A DNA stretch of 64,000 nucleotides from Sclerotiophoma versabilis (GCA_012274445.1 JAAROD010000011.1:434001-498000), one strand, 5' to 3'; positions 24,421 to 36,900 are shown, counted from the first letter of the stretch. The notes: a model not told the origin generated them from the sequence alone. Program-made: numbers and translations.

Positions 24421-25542
24421 TTAGACAACAATCAATACATCGCAAAGACCATCACACGCTAGTCCGCCTTCGTTTAGCACGCTAAGACACTTGGACCAAA
24501 CAATGCCCATTCCTTGTGAGGATTGTGCCTTCCACCGTGTTGAAATTTTTAGACCAGGGCGTTCGATGGATGTTCCGCCCTCGTTGGCACTGGCCAGTTT
24601 AATGTCCGCTGCTTGCCACAGCCGCTCTGACTCTTTCTGGCCGATATCCACATGACTTTCGAGCCCAACTGCTAAGCAAGCCTGAAAATGAAGTGACCAA
24701 ACGGGGTGTAATATAGAACAGAGGGCGACCGCCCCCAAATGCTGATTCCGTACAGATACATAGCAACGATGTATTTGGCGGCATAGCAAAGCCACATGTT
24801 CATGCAATATGTCTCGGGCTACAAAGTTTGAGTGATCATGACTAGGTGAGGCCACAGACTGGCTAGAATGTCGAGGGTGCCGAGGTTCATCGATAGCATA
24901 AGACATCCACTGGACGATTAAGGGGAAGGTACTGTATTCCATGATCAGCACTGTATATACCGTGGTATTGGCCTCAATGACCCAGCGTACGTTCCTGGTA
25001 ACCATGACAGATGCAACAATAATCGCCCCAAGTTGATGAAAGACACCCACCCACTCTGCATCTGAGCTGACATACAGCAGCTCAGGTAAGTTCATGCAGA
25101 TGAAGCCGGCTGTCGCAATAACCGTGATGTCGCCAATAGTAGTGCCCACTCCAACAGCAAGGGGAGCGTTGAAATCAGGTAGTTCAGTGAGAACTACTAT
25201 ACAAGGGTAAAGTGCGAGCGCAATCAAGATCCTTTTGCTAAGATCAAGACATGGTGGTTGATGAAGCGGTCTTTCACTGACAGTGGGCTTTTCGAACTTA
25301 GTTCGATAGATCAGCCTGGGGAAGAGACAGTGGGAGAGGAGGCGTGCGGGACAAAGAACACAATGAGTGTCTGAGTGAATTAGCTTCGAATACATGAGGA
25401 GCCATCTGCAACTATCAGTTGCCATGAGCAAAACGCCGTGAGGAGCATCGCCCGAGACCATTCGATCCTCTAACCTTTGGATGCTATGAGCGTTGGGCGG
25501 TAGCGTGGTTGTGTGTGCTACTTTGACATATTGGGGGAGCAT
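24421..25542 (-). CDS. Hypothetical membrane protein, 373 aa
   Basis: An ATG-started uninterrupted ORF of 373 codons that I do not recognise. It contains several hydrophobic stretches in the middle (ILIALALYPCIVVLTELP, VIATAGFICMNLPELLYV, FHQLGAIIVASVMV and LIMEYSTFPLIVQWM), which suggests about four membrane segments. The C-terminal third is Ser/His-rich and not hydrophobic. The length is hard to get by chance at this base composition, but no motif confirms it and the reading could be a relic. It lies 3' of coactosin on the opposite strand. Confidence 0.38.
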   Translation of the reverse strand: MLPQYVKVAHTTTLPPNAHSIQRLEDRMVSGDAPHGVLLMATDSCRWLLMYSKLIHSDTHCVLCPARLLSHCLFPRLIYRTKFEKPTVSERPLHQPPCLDLSKRILIALALYPCIVVLTELPDFNAPLAVGVGTTIGDITVIATAGFICMNLPELLYVSSDAEWVGVFHQLGAIIVASVMVTRNVRWVIEANTTVYTVLIMEYSTFPLIVQWMSYAIDEPRHPRHSSQSVASPSHDHSNFVARDILHEHVALLCRQIHRCYVSVRNQHLGAVALCSILHPVWSLHFQACLAVGLESHVDIGQKESERLWQAADIKLASANEGGTSIERPGLKISTRWKAQSSQGMGIVWSKCLSVLNEGGLACDGLCDVLIVV

Positions 25543-27445
25543 GTGTCAAGTATCTTTGAAATGTTTCTTTGAGACATTGGTGTCTGTTCAAATGTATGCA
25601 GATATACGGAAGTAATATGTTAAAGCTAAATGGATGCTGAATTAGGTGTAGCCTATATTCATTAAACAAAGTCTAGGTATGCAGGTTTGCTGCAAAGGAA
25701 AACACATCCTGGACTCTCCTGTACCTGTAGTAAAACATCCAGCCAGATAGGGGGTCCTCTGTTCAAATACTAGATCCAGGTAGGTGCTTGCATTTCGACA
25801 ATAGTAACAGCTCTGTGGTGGTTGGAAGGTCTGAACAATAGCGTCGAGGAATTTATGATTTAAAACAAAACACATCTTAGTCCGGCCTACAAAACGTTGA
25901 GAAGATATCCGCCACTAGCACTTGCTTTGACTTGACAGCAGTATCCCTAATGCACTAACTATATGGAAGAGCATTCTGCTTATTCAGTGCACAGTAAACA
26001 AATCAGTGAACAGGCGCGCATTGAGCCTGAGTATTATGCCGATATCTGGCGCCAGATCCCATGACGCCCCTACTATGGTAAAGTATCAATAGACTGAAGC
26101 AATTTGTTTGTGCTATGTGCAGAAAGGACTTGTCGAAAGGACAATGGGCTTGACTAAGAAGAGCCACTCTGTTCCTAAATGCGAACTTAACACAAAACTT
26201 CACATCAGAGGCACTAGCATACACTGTTCGATACTATTTTCCAGACTCTTTATGCTATTGGCGTTTCAGAAACTCTCACAGACCGGTTCGTGCAAGAAGG
26301 TTTATGTCAGGCCATGGACATGGTATGCCTGCCACTTTTCAAAGGAAACCTAATGAGGCTGACAACGTTTGCGTATCGAAGCTTGAGGAGTTTAGAAGTG
26401 TGCCATTCAGGACAGTATTGGGCGCCCAGACGTTTCTGTTTTTAGGTACACAAGGTAGAGATAGTTCTGCGTTCTTGGAGAGTGTACCATAAGTTGGGGT
26501 GGTTGCACGATACATTGACGGTCTTAACATGAATGACATCGCACATGAGTGTTAGGTCAAGTGATCTGGGACAGATATAGGGCGCGAGGGGGTACATATT
26601 GTCAACAACTGGCGATCGGGTTTTTTGAGCCCTCAAGATCTTGTACAGGTAGAGGAATCTCAAAATCTAAAGAGCAGCTGACAGATTTTGGGTCGCGCGT
26701 GGTACGGTCAGATGTTGTGACACTGCCTGAAGTTCTGTCTTCAGTACCTATATGCAGACTAAAGCCAAGTACAATGCGGCCGAGCAAGACCATGCTCTAA
26801 TATGTTGCCTCTTTCTTTACTTTCCAAACCCACCGACCCTCAAACCATCCTTAAAAACCGCACATGACAAACATCACTCGAGTATGCAAACTGCGTGCGC
26901 ACTTGCTGAAGTGCGTAACTGATATCCACATGGACAGACGGCATCTATCAACCAGTGCCCTACCAGAAAGTCATAGGACAATGTTGAATGATGTCCCAGC
27001 CCTGATGTTCTTTCGATACTCCAGGCACTCAGGCCTCGCGCAACCCCAAAAAGACCACATCACGTGTCCGCTCATTCAGGTCTCCGTAAGGGATGATATG
27101 ACCGACATAAAGACGACATCTACACCATCAGATCTCGATGCACCCTGCAAATGCCAACATGCTCACAGCAAAGCAGAACCGGAGCTTCCCAAATGCGAAA
27201 ATCGACGAAGTGGGGATGCGATGTGTTTGCTGAATTGTGATCGATCAGTCTCTGTCCACTGAAGGAGTCAGAATGAGAAAAGGCTAGAGCCCATATCTAC
27301 CGGAAACGTGCTCAATGGGATGCTATGTTGTCGCCAAGTTGTGGATTCGTATCATCGTCATAGCCGTGGCCGCCGCCATAAGGTTGCCTTCTTGAACATG
27401 TACAAACCGAACATGAATGCCGAAGAAAATAATCGCCACACGGAC
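25543..27445. other. Gene-poor region upstream of the hypothetical membrane protein
   Basis: About 1.9 kb, somewhat richer in A/T than the neighbouring genes. Small ORFs of up to 132 codons show no family or start context. It may contain decayed sequence, but I see no terminal repeats, transposase motifs or RNA genes. Confidence 0.35.
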
Positions 27446-28725
27446 CTACAGGTTACTCTTGTCGCCCTTCTTGTCGCCGGACAAAAAGGGAAAAATATGC
27501 CCCAGCCCACTCCCGCCTTCTTTCTTGACCGGCGCCAGCTTTCGTGAGTCTGCATCGTCTGTCGGCCGCAAATCTTGCTTCTTCTCTTTGGGCAATTCAC
27601 CAGATTTATGTTCGTTAAGCCACTTCTGCTGATCTGCGCCTAGCTTGAGAGTTTGGTCGATGTCCTTGGTGAGCTTGGCGACCTCATCTTGTAGTTGCTC
27701 ATCCCTGCTCTTCTTGAGCTCCTCCTCCTTTTTCTCGGCCACGAACTGCCCTTCCTTCTTTGTGCTTGCCCATAGCGATTCGAGTTCTTCGCTCCACCCA
27801 AGCGCTGCTGCAAGCTCCTTCACGCCAGTATCACAGTCCTTGAGGATGAGCACGTCGTCTGGTCGCGAGCCGAGAGTGCCAACCTGCTCCATGTTGATCA
27901 ACAATCGCGGGACGGATTCGTTAACTTGTTGTGGGAGTGAAGCGAATGGGTGCACGGAAAGCGAGGTACCAAGGATGATACAGAGGTCTGCATTCTGGAC
28001 GAGGTCGATGTTATCGAAGAACTCGCGGGGTAGTTGTTCGCCGAAGAAGACGATCTTAGGCTTGACAAGGCCGTTGCAGCTCGAGTCGACGCAGCGCGGT
28101 ACAGTTTTATTCTCGATGTGGGTGAGCATTTGCTCTTTGGGGTAAGACTTCTTGCAGTCGATGCATGCTTGACTGGGAAGTGGTCAGTAACGTCACGCAA
28201 GTCGATGCACGGCTTGCTTACTCTGCGAAACTGCCATGCGCTTCGATGATCTTGTCGCCTGGCACACCGGCTTCTCGCTCCAGACAATCGATGTTCTGCG
28301 TGAAGAGCTTGAGCAGCAGCCCCTTCTGGTGTAGTAGGCTGATGAATGAGTGTGTGATGGTCGGTCGATACTTGCCGGGGTATAGCTCCTGGGCAAGTGT
28401 GTAGAATGGGAGGGGGTTCTCGCGGAAGAAGGAGAGCTCAAAAACGGCTTCGGGGTGAGGGAGGTTGAGACGTTCGAGGTTTGCGTACAGCCCGGTCTCT
28501 GGAGACCGAAAGTCGGGAATGCCTGCAGACGTCGAGATGCCCGCCCCAGTCTGTATACATGTCAGCATACTGCTGCCTTCTCGTAGAGGGGGTTCGCCTT
28601 ACAAGGACGACTATCTTCTTCGCCTTGCCTTCTTTGATGTAGCTCGCCAGCCCTTCCGCTGTGCGGGCGCTCAATGTGAAGGGTCTTGTGGATGGATCCA
28701 CCATAGTGGACTCTTCGTTGCCCAT
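27446..28725 (-). CDS. hst2: NAD-dependent protein deacetylase, Hst2/SIRT2 class
   Basis: Sirtuin that removes acetyl groups from lysines using NAD+; Hst2/SIRT2 members are mainly cytosolic. Exons 28725-28603, 28550-28222 and 28172-27446 sum to 393 codons (392 aa); introns are 52 and 49 nt. The Rossmann NAD motif TGAGISTSAGIPDFRSP follows the first intron. FTQNID and the catalytic HGSF precede the second. The zinc site has CxxC (CIDCKK) and a second pair in CVDSSCNG. GTSLSVHPFASLP and LLINMEQVG are typical of class I sirtuins. The C-terminal ~130 residues are charged and coiled-coil-like (EKKEEELKKSRDEQLQDE), as in Hst2 tails. The start ATG at 28725 gives a short leader before the domain. Confidence 0.94.
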
Positions 28726-29677
28726 TTTGCGAACGCTGCCTGCTTGGCCGCGATTTCTATTTTTCGGGCGATTCTTCTCTGCCTTGTCTTTGCGCCGCGG
28801 CCTATCCTCTTGAGCCTTCTGGCGGTGTTCCTGGCGTCGGCGACCTATGATGAATTGTTGAGAGGCCACAAAAGTTGTAGGAGTACAGTTAAGGGAGCGA
28901 GCCACTTGCGCGAGTTGGTGCTGCTTGGTGTGGAACGTTGGACCGTAGACTCGTCTGCCTCACAAGAGCTCGAAATAGTTTGGAGCCATTGTCGAGCTGA
29001 TGGCGGGGCTGCGTCATTGTTGCGCCTGGCCAATAGGAGCCCATGGAAATGGGAGCTCACCATTGTGGATGAGCGGTCACGCCTTAGTAAATCAAGTGAA
29101 TATAGTGAAGCCAGTGAAGGTGACTGCTGCAGGGGAGAATGCGCTTGAACGAGCCCAAAGTCGTGGTGAGAGTCGGCCCAAACGTCTGCTCGTCAGGGTG
29201 CCTGAAGAGCGCTACAGTGCAAAGTCACAGCAGTGCCCATGGAGAAAGCCAGCATATGTGCACTATGCACAACCTCACACGTCATGTCATGTCTTTGAGC
29301 TGCGGCTTGTGCGAGTGGTCTTCGAAGGCGCCCATGCAGTTCTTGTCTGCTCGTGGACGCGTCGCACGCTCAGAGTCATTGACGCGCGCAGAGACAGCCT
29401 GGTTAGCATGAACATGTCAGGCCCAGCGTCGACACGAAAGACACTCTCACGGCTGCGCAGGCGTGCACGACCACACGCGCTGCTGTCATGTCCAGTTCAC
29501 GTCCTGTCGCGCGTCGTTCGCCAAGCCCCGGCTAGCTCCGGTTTGCTCAAGTCTTTCGCCGCGCGCTGACGACCGTCTCCTAGCCATCACCTCCATCCGG
29601 AGCACCCCCCACGACCTGTCTCAACCACCGCGCCCGTATCACTGCACCCACATCCCCGTCCTGACACCAGCGCCAAC
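28726..29677. other. Divergent promoter region between hst2 and the SR-protein gene
   Basis: About 950 bases between two divergent starts. The side next to 29678 is C/A-rich and looks like a leader. ORFs here (for example 28465-29148 on the plus strand) are non-ATG and unrecognised. Confidence 0.45.
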
Positions 29678-30717
29678 ATGTCTCGCGGAGGCGGTACCAC
29701 GCTCTACGTCACCGGCTTCGGCCACGGCACCCGCGCTCGCGACCTCGCCTACGAGTTCGAACGGTACGTCCCATAACGCCATCTCCTTCCCCGAACGCCG
29801 TCGATATCGTCGTCGCATCCTCCCCTCGACCTTGTCCGCCTCTGCATCGTTGTCGCTCCTGCCTGCGCCTTCGCTCTGCGCCCGCCGCCAGCCTTGCCGC
29901 TCCCCTCAGCGCTCGTGCGCCTGCCGGCAGCAGCCACCTCCCCTCGTCGCTCTTTCCGCACCGCACTCGACCTCGGTCATCTCTAACACGCTTCAAGGTA
30001 CGGTCGCCTTGTCCGCTGCGACATCCCGGCCCCGCGCTCGGCCTCCTCTCGCCTGTGAGTTCCCCTTGCCTGCGCCCACCCGTAAGGCTCTAACAGCCCA
30101 GTAGCTTTGCCTTCGTCGAGTACGAGAGCCGCCGCGACGCCGATGATGCTTATCACGAGATGCACAACAAGCGCATCGGCCGCGATGATTTGCTGAAGAT
30201 CGAGGTATGTTTGCATCTTTGACTGTTGTGAGCCTTGGCTGACGAGGAGTAGTGGGCCCGCACACCTCCCTCGGCATCATGGCGCTTCGACTCCGGCCGT
30301 GATCGCCCTCGCAGCGACCGCGGCGACCGCAGCTCTCGCGGTGACGACCGTGGCGTCCCGTCCCGTGGTGACCGTTCGCCTCGCCGCCGCAGCGTCTCCC
30401 CGCGTCGTGAGCGTGCTGGCTCTCCCCGCAAGGACCGCGAGCGCGACTACGACCGCCGCGACCGCGACAGGTCCAGGAGCCCCGTCGATGGTGACCGCGA
30501 GATGAAGGATGTCCGCGAGCGTGAGGATGACCGTGGCGACCGCGAGCGTGGCGACCGCGAGCGCGACGAAAGGCGCGAAGGCGAGCCTCGTGTTGCCGGC
30601 GAAGAGCGCAAGGGTATGGCCTCTCACCCATCACTGACATGACTTTAACTGACCAACAACGCAGCCGACTCGCCTCCTCCCCCTGCCGCCCACGAAGACC
30701 TTGACGTTGCTGAGTAG
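29678..30717 (+). CDS. SR-type RNA-binding protein (splicing factor)
   Basis: Probable pre-mRNA splicing regulator in the nucleus. Exons 29678-29763, 29998-30054, about 30102-30204, 30253-30613 and 30665-30717 give 219 aa; if the acceptor three bases downstream is used (exon from 30105) the protein is 218 aa. The first intron is long (234 nt). An N-terminal RRM begins TTLYVTGFGHGTRARDLAYE (RNP2) and carries FAFVEYESRRDADDAY (RNP1), split over four exons. The rest is rich in Arg, Ser, Asp and Gly (SRGDRSPRRRSVSPRRE, RDRSRSPVDG), an RS-like tail, ending in an acidic HEDLDVAE. RS tails are regulated by SR-kinase phosphorylation in known relatives. The exact paralogue is not settled. Confidence 0.9.
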
Positions 30718-33399
30718 AGCTAGCAACTGTTATGCTTCGCGCAGGCAGTGCTGGAGCTGCCCGTCTGTCAGATCATTTGTATTGGCGTGTCTTTCACCTT
30801 CGAGTTGCTATATGCGTGGGTTCTAAGTAGCGGAAAAACGGTCCAGAGCCTTGTCTTCTACCGGTGGTGGTCGAGTACGCTCGCGACCATGCACCACATT
30901 AATCAATGCGCAGTCGAAAAGTCGGATCGGATTCTTTCATTGGCGAGTCGGTACCAGCGATATCCTACTCGATGCGGTTCGGTTTTGTGTCCAGTCCATC
31001 TTCATCGGTCGATCGGTCGATATCGAAGCGGTCGAACTCGGTAACATCGGTTTTCTGTACACTACACGATCGATCTCGGTAGCACGAATCTTGCAGCCCC
31101 CAACACTCCTCGATGTACCCCGACCCTCGTCCTCATCTCGTCCCCGTCCCCGTTCTCGACCTTGATTCAGCATTTGTACCTCCCCCGATGCGAACACGTT
31201 TACCAAGGTTTGTATATTCCGACATGTTGTATGTAACTCCACCAACCCTCCGTGATTGTGACATCCATCTTCCTGGCTATATGCAAGCCGAAATCTAGAT
31301 AGTATGAGCGAAAACATACCCAATACATCCGTCCTCCCAATTTACAGTCAATGCACAACAATCTCTTACACTTATCATTGGCCCTTTTCGTCATCTTGAT
31401 CCAGGATATGGGACTCATCAGATTGATGTGCCATGTAAGCCCTAGCTTGGCCGAACGCAGAGAGACGCTCCAGTGATCCGGAATCATGTTATGAATCGAT
31501 CGCAAGCCGTGCCAACCAGAACTCTCACATCTTTCTGAAGTCGCTAACAACATGTTCTTGTCCCCGACCTACAAGCAAGGCTACTACCGGGCGAGCATGT
31601 CCAAGAACAGAGAGAGAAGGATGGTTTAGGAGAAGAGGTCGATCTCCGGGCGGGGAACGTGGTGAAAGAGTTGCAGTTTGCGGAGTGCGAGTCTGGTCCG
31701 ATGTGGTATTTTGTAATCAGTCGCTCTTGCATGTATCTGTGTCTGTCAGGGCGATGCGGGAGATGCATATGCAGCACGGGATGGGTAGCTGGTTGCGAAA
31801 CTGTGAGGTGTGAAGGGTGGTACACAGATAGTTTGGGTGTGCTTCGTCGTCCATTCATCCAGTCCCTCAACGCACAGATGGCATGTCTTCTGCAGTAGTC
31901 CGACGGCCTTCACTAACACGAGGAAAAGAAGATACCTGAGATCTACCCAGAGCTCGCTGTTCGGCCCATTTATAATTAGTTGATGTGATATCGGTTGCAA
32001 TTGCGTCACAGTGGTGTCTACATATCTCTTGATAAGATCGATCGATATTCAAATTGGTAGAAAGAGGGTCTTCAAGAGTCATGTTGCTCCTCGCTAGGTG
32101 CCTTGTAATGATGTGTGCAGAACCCTTGGAGACGCTTCCAGCTTAAACCGTACTCATCGACTCCAACTCTGAGACGCAATCACATTTCAAGCGTGCCCAC
32201 ACGTGTGCGTTTGAGACGCATTTCCCCATGCTTCCACTCATAGTATCCGAGACGTGGGTTGTCAACGGCGTCACTGTTATAGCTCAGGACCGGTACGTTC
32301 TAAGACGGACTGAAAAGATGAAGTTTCAGAGTTCCAGTCTCGCTCCAAGGCATGTTGGAAAGATTGCCTTGAGACAGTCTTTGTATGCTTCGTAGGCATC
32401 GAACGTGGCTGAACGACGAGAGGAGGTGTCGTCAGTCCCAGTGAAGTATTGCTGAGGGGTATTACTGCGAGTTGACATGGTCATTCCAATTGGTGCAGGT
32501 AGCCCTGCATTGTATGTCTGTTGTAGTGCAGAATGAATGACCTGATATAAACATGGAGAGTATGGACTCGGTATGTTGGCGGCAGAGAGATGCATTTCGC
32601 TGTCACAGCCTGACTTGCACAGCCGTGTGCGGCAGTCGTCACCTGCCTGTTCAATGGCTGACGCCAGTCAGATCGCTTAGGAGCATTGAGCAAGGCCAAG
32701 AACCTCCATCTCAAGCAGATAGTTGGTGGTTGTGTTTGCATATGTGTCCGAATACATTGTTGTTGTTATTTTTTTGGGCCAGTTTAAACTGAGCGTATTA
32801 GAGCAAGGAGACTGGAGGTGGCCAACAGTTAAAGATGTTACTCTTGTGTGTAGTGGTGGGAGTCCGCGGAGGAAGTCTAAGAAGTTGCATTCACCCAATC
32901 TCCGGATGGCAGTTGATCGCATTTTGCGTCGACAATCCTTTCTGACGGCATCGTGTGCATGGCGATAGTGTGTTCGATGTGCGCGGATGGCGTAGCACCT
33001 ACGTTGGGTTCAGGTGATGGCCGCGGATACGTTTGCAATGGAACTACGGTAGACGAGTGTACGCACGCTGCTGCGCCACGCCGGGCCACTTGATGCAGAC
33101 GTTTCGCGTAGCATGCTCGCAAGCATATGGGGATATTATTTACTCCCTGTGTCGCATTCAATCGCTCTCCTTGTTGCTTCCATTCACTTCCGCTCGACAG
33201 TGCGATTACGACGATACCACAATCGATAGGCAGTAGTCGTGGTGTACCATCAAAGGGAACGCCTGATCGACCTCGGGACCGAGCACCGCCCAGCTTCGCC
33301 GCGCAACGCCTGCAGCTACGAGTACGAAACCGCCGACCAACGACTGAACACCCACGCTCTTTCACTACACTCGTCGCCGTCGCCTCAAAACACACCAAA
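30718..33399. other. 2.7 kb intergenic region
   Basis: No supported gene. Short ORFs on both strands lack domains. The last ~200 bases before 33400 are C/A-rich and look like the leader of the next gene. Repeated GATCGATCG-type short motifs occur near 30995-31080, without clear array structure. Confidence 0.4.
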
Positions 33400-33907
33400 A
33401 TGGACGCCAACAAGCAATACGTAGGTCTACATCCCTTAAAACGCCAGCGCTGGGGCTGCATCGCCTCATCAGCACTTCCACACCTCCTGCGCCACATGTC
33501 TCGGCATCCATTATTACATGCGGCGTCTTAAGGACAGTTGACTAACCGCAAAGCAGGGCGCGCCGCCGCAGTACCCTCAGTCTCCGCCGCCAATCCACCA
33601 AGATGCTGGCCCGTACAATCAGGGCATGCAGCCCTACCAGCAGGGCCCGCCCAGCAACGACCCCTACGGCTCGCCCAGCCCATACCAGCAGGGTCCTGGC
33701 TACGGACCACCCCAGGGCCAGTACGGACCTCCCGGAGGACAGTACGGACAGCCACAGCAGCAGATGTACTATCAGCAGGGCCCGCCGCCACCCGGAGGTT
33801 ACTACCAGGATGACCGGAGACAGGGAGGAGGCGGTGGAAGCGGCGGCCTCTTCGCCGGTCTCTGCGCTGGTCTAGCATGCTGTTGCTGCTTGGACTGCTT
33901 GTTCTAA
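33400..33907 (+). CDS. Small Pro/Gln/Gly-rich protein with a cysteine membrane tail (CYSTM-like)
   Basis: Exons 33400-33420 (MDANKQY) and 33557-33907 are joined over a 136-nt intron; 123 aa. The body is made of Pro/Gln/Gly/Tyr-rich repeats such as YQQGPPS, GPPQGQYGPP and GGQYGQPQQ. The C-terminus is a short Gly/Ala hydrophobic patch ending in LACCCCLDCLF, the arrangement of CYSTM-type tail-anchored stress proteins, where the Cys block is probably palmitoylated or buried in a membrane. Yeast relatives are linked to stress tolerance. The function here is inferred from architecture only. Confidence 0.8.
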
Positions 33908-35022
33908 GCCCAGACGGTGTTGCGAGGCTCGGTGAGATGGGATGAGCGCAGCCCATGCAATGGCATTGCTGCGCTGGCGCAATATATGCTCAATACTTCG
34001 CGCCTGCTGGACGGGTTAATACTTAATCCTGATGGGCGGGAGCGATGCAGAGGAGCGTGGTTTTTGGGGTCTCTTATGTCTAGGATTGAGTCTTTTTCGA
34101 TATGTGCTTTGGGAATATATTGCGCTTGATTGTATCAGCTTTGCTCGCAACACTATGCAAGTGACACGAATCTCTGCTCGCTGGAGTTGAATCATCGAGC
34201 CTCGTCTCAAACGTCACAGTGAACCACTCAACCAGCTTTCGATCGCGCCGCTCTGCCCCGCACCTCCACATTCCAGCCTCATCTTCATCGCCCGTCTCCA
34301 GTCGATCATACAGCTGACGCAGCTTTCTCAACGTCCTCAAACCCCTTCCCAACCTCATGACATCGCCGTCCCTGAAGATCGTGCTCATCAATGCCTGAGT
34401 TGTGAGAAGTGCCCCACAACCGGAAGGAACACCGCCTACCTGCGCGGGCTCCACTTAGTTTTCTACTCCGCTCCATGACGTTCCGCGCTCAACAACTCAC
34501 GAAACAAACTGACGATTGACACGCGTTGAGATCCACTGACCTGTGTTTCTATTTCTAGATGTATGTTGTGTCTGGAGGTATAGAACTGTATAAAGATTGG
34601 GACAGAAGCTCACAAGAAAAGCAGTATCATCACGAACCATTGACCACGCCACCACGAACATCAGCACTCATCAACAACATCTCTAGAACCTCACGAATAT
34701 CAACACGTTGCTAGTGGCATAAGCACTTGGTTTTCCCACATACGAACCAGACTTCCGTGCGACAGAACACTCCCGAGAACGCAGCACCTGCTAGTTTTTC
34801 TTTGTCCTACGGCGCACCTGCCTCTGCATTCGGAGACACCGTCGGAACTTTCGGTCGCAAACGTACGTCAGTCTGCAGGGAAGCGGAGCTTGAACTCGAA
34901 ATAGACCAAGCTTGCGAGAGACAAGAACTCCCTTGGTTTCCTGGACGACCTGAGAGCATCCATCTCCATCCAACTCATCACCACCGTACATCAACCATCG
35001 CAACATCACCCTTACCGACAAC
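33908..35022. other. Intergenic region with the leader of the first CFEM-like gene
   Basis: About 1.1 kb. The distal part shows nothing recognisable. From about 34620 the sequence is CA/AC-rich (CAACATC-like repeats), as in fungal 5' leaders. A TATAAAG box lies at 34589. Confidence 0.45.
34589..34595 (+). promoter_or_regulatory. TATA box candidate
   Basis: TATAAAG followed by an A/C-rich leader of about 400 bases and then the ATG at 35023. Position and downstream composition fit a fungal core promoter. Confidence 0.5.
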
Positions 35023-35441
35023 ATGAAGACCGCCGCTTACATCGCTTTCATTGCTGCCATTGTTCCGACAGTTTGGTCTTTACCTGCAGGCCTTGTTGTG
35101 CGACAATTTCTGGTTCCTACATGCGGCGCAGAGAAATGCCTGGCTTCAACAAATGGTACTTTCCTGGCTACCAGCGCGCCTAATGGCACTGCACCCAACG
35201 ATCTCGCTCGGATTTGCTCTCTTCCCCAGGAGGACGTCACCCGATACGTACAGACTGTGAAGCCTTGTGTCGATGGCGACGTGGGCAAGAAGGCTTGTTC
35301 AGCAGGAGCCATCTACCGTACGTTAAAATGCGTACAATGAAGAAAATACATGCCGTGTACTAACAGATTTCAGAATATAAAGATCTTCTGAAGACCGAAT
35401 GCGAGAAGCCCGCAAACAAAAAGCAGGTCCAGTGGGCTTAG
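35023..35441 (+). CDS. Small secreted CFEM-like cysteine-rich protein
   Basis: Exons 35023-35317 and 35374-35441, 56-nt intron; 120 aa. A clear signal peptide (MKTAAYIAFIAAIVPTVWS) is followed by six cysteines in PTCGAEKC, ARICSLP, KPCV, KKACS and KTEC. The spacing resembles a CFEM domain (C1, C2, C3, C6, C7, C8) but the central C-x-C pair is missing. CFEM proteins bind haem or sit at the cell surface, and several act in host interaction. No stalk or membrane segment follows, so this protein should be secreted. It is the first of four related genes in tandem on this strand. Confidence 0.75.
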
Positions 35442-35918
35442 GTCTTTGTCATTTCCTGTCCAGCGTTTTCATATCCGCCAGCATATTTACGATACCACGT
35501 TCCTTCAGCATCATACCGGAGTTTGGGCACACAAACCATTTGCGAATTTACGCACGAGACCATCACGCATGTCGTGACACGCACAACGCATCTACATAAT
35601 CCATAATGAATCCACTCCTTTACACTCTCATGCACATCTCTTCTCCCCTAATGTGTCTCCTAAATACTTCTCTCAGTGATGGTGGCGATAGTTGACTAGT
35701 TGAGCATTTGCTGGCCGCCATGGCAGCTCGGCTAGGCGGTCTACCTTCTCTCACCTCTACTTCACAGCGTTTGCTTATCACGTAGGACCCACTGGCAGCA
35801 CCATTCACACCTTCACTTCAGAACGATGGGCTCTGAGCGGCGCGGTGTGGTCTTATTACTAGACCTTTCAAACTGACCTTTCTCCATCACATGCTCACGA
35901 ATTCGGCGCGTTCCTGTT
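35442..35918. other. Intergenic region between CFEM-like genes 1 and 2
   Basis: About 480 bases; no gene, RNA or repeat recognised. Confidence 0.4.
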
Positions 35919-36900
35919 ATGGCGACTACCGGTGATCAACTGCAAGGCTGCACAGTAAGTAGGACTCTTCCCAACTAGTGAGCCACGCTGACTAAGAAGA
36001 TACCCGACAAATGCATGCTGCACACAAACCAAGATCTTGCTCGGCGAGACGCATTCTGCGAAAACGATTTGGGATGCATCTGCAAGGTCGATAATCATCT
36101 CGGCAATAACAGCTTGTTCTCCAGCGAGTGCTTGTTGAAAGAGTGCACGGACGGACACGGCCGCAAGTGTACGCGAAGCTGTTCGAGCAAGGTGCCAGAT
36201 AACAGAGCTGACCTCGACAGCGTTTCTCAGAGACTGGATAGAGTCGTGTCGGCAAGTTGGCAAGTCGGGCTGGGACGACATGCCGTGGGAGTGGGAGCCG
36301 TATCTCCCAAATGAAGGACAGATTGTTGTTGGGCCAACGACGTACGTGAACAAGCCGTCTGAGACTGTTTCCAGCGCGAAAGCATCTTTTGTGTTGGTTG
36401 TTACATCGACTGCGGCAGTTGCGACATCACTGCTTGTTACATCAGTGTCAAGTTCGCTCATAACCACCTCCGGCACAACGAGTACGACTAGGAGTCCCAG
36501 TACTCTCACCAACAATCCCAGCACCGTATCGACCTTCAACAGCCCAGAACAGACATCTGTAGTACCACAGCCTGCCATATTCACATCGAGCACCCTTAGA
36601 CCTGGCGCGATCGCAGGTATAGCTACCGGCATTCTGCTCCTCATCATCCTCTGCGCCGGTCTTGGCTACTTCTACTGGAAGGCCAATAAGAAGGCGAAAG
36701 AGAAAAACAGAGAAGTCGCCATTCTCAGCGATCGAGTGAGTGGATGTGGCTTCCAGAGGTACATCGATGAGCTGCTGGCGGATAGCAACAGCTCCACTGG
36801 CATGATTTTGCGACACAGTGCACCGGCGCCAGCACCAGAGGTGGCAGAGCTACCAGGCATTTCTGTAGAAACCAGGGGATTGACGATTCAGGCGAGCTAG
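35919..36900 (+). CDS. CFEM-domain membrane protein (array member 2), frame unresolved
   Basis: Pieces in order: LQGC before a short intron (35955 to about 35999); a CFEM body with DKC, AFCENDLGCIC (the C-x-C pair) and SECLLKEC; then, in another frame, ARC, WIESC and a Ser/Thr-rich stalk; a membrane helix near 36605-36675 (AGIATGILLLIILCAGLGYF); a basic stop-transfer KANKKAKEK; and a cytoplasmic tail with VAELPG. The reading frame changes between SECLLKEC (frame of 36000) and the WIESC part (frame of 36280), and I found no intron of normal size that bridges it. No signal peptide precedes the CFEM part, unlike its neighbours. It may be decayed, carry a frameshift error, or have an unrecognised 5' exon. 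The family assignment rests on Cys spacing and the shared architecture. Confidence 0.6.

Noticed and set aside
30277..30640. ORFs antisense to the SR-protein tail
   Set aside because: Explained by the repetitive Arg/Asp/Gly codons of the real gene.
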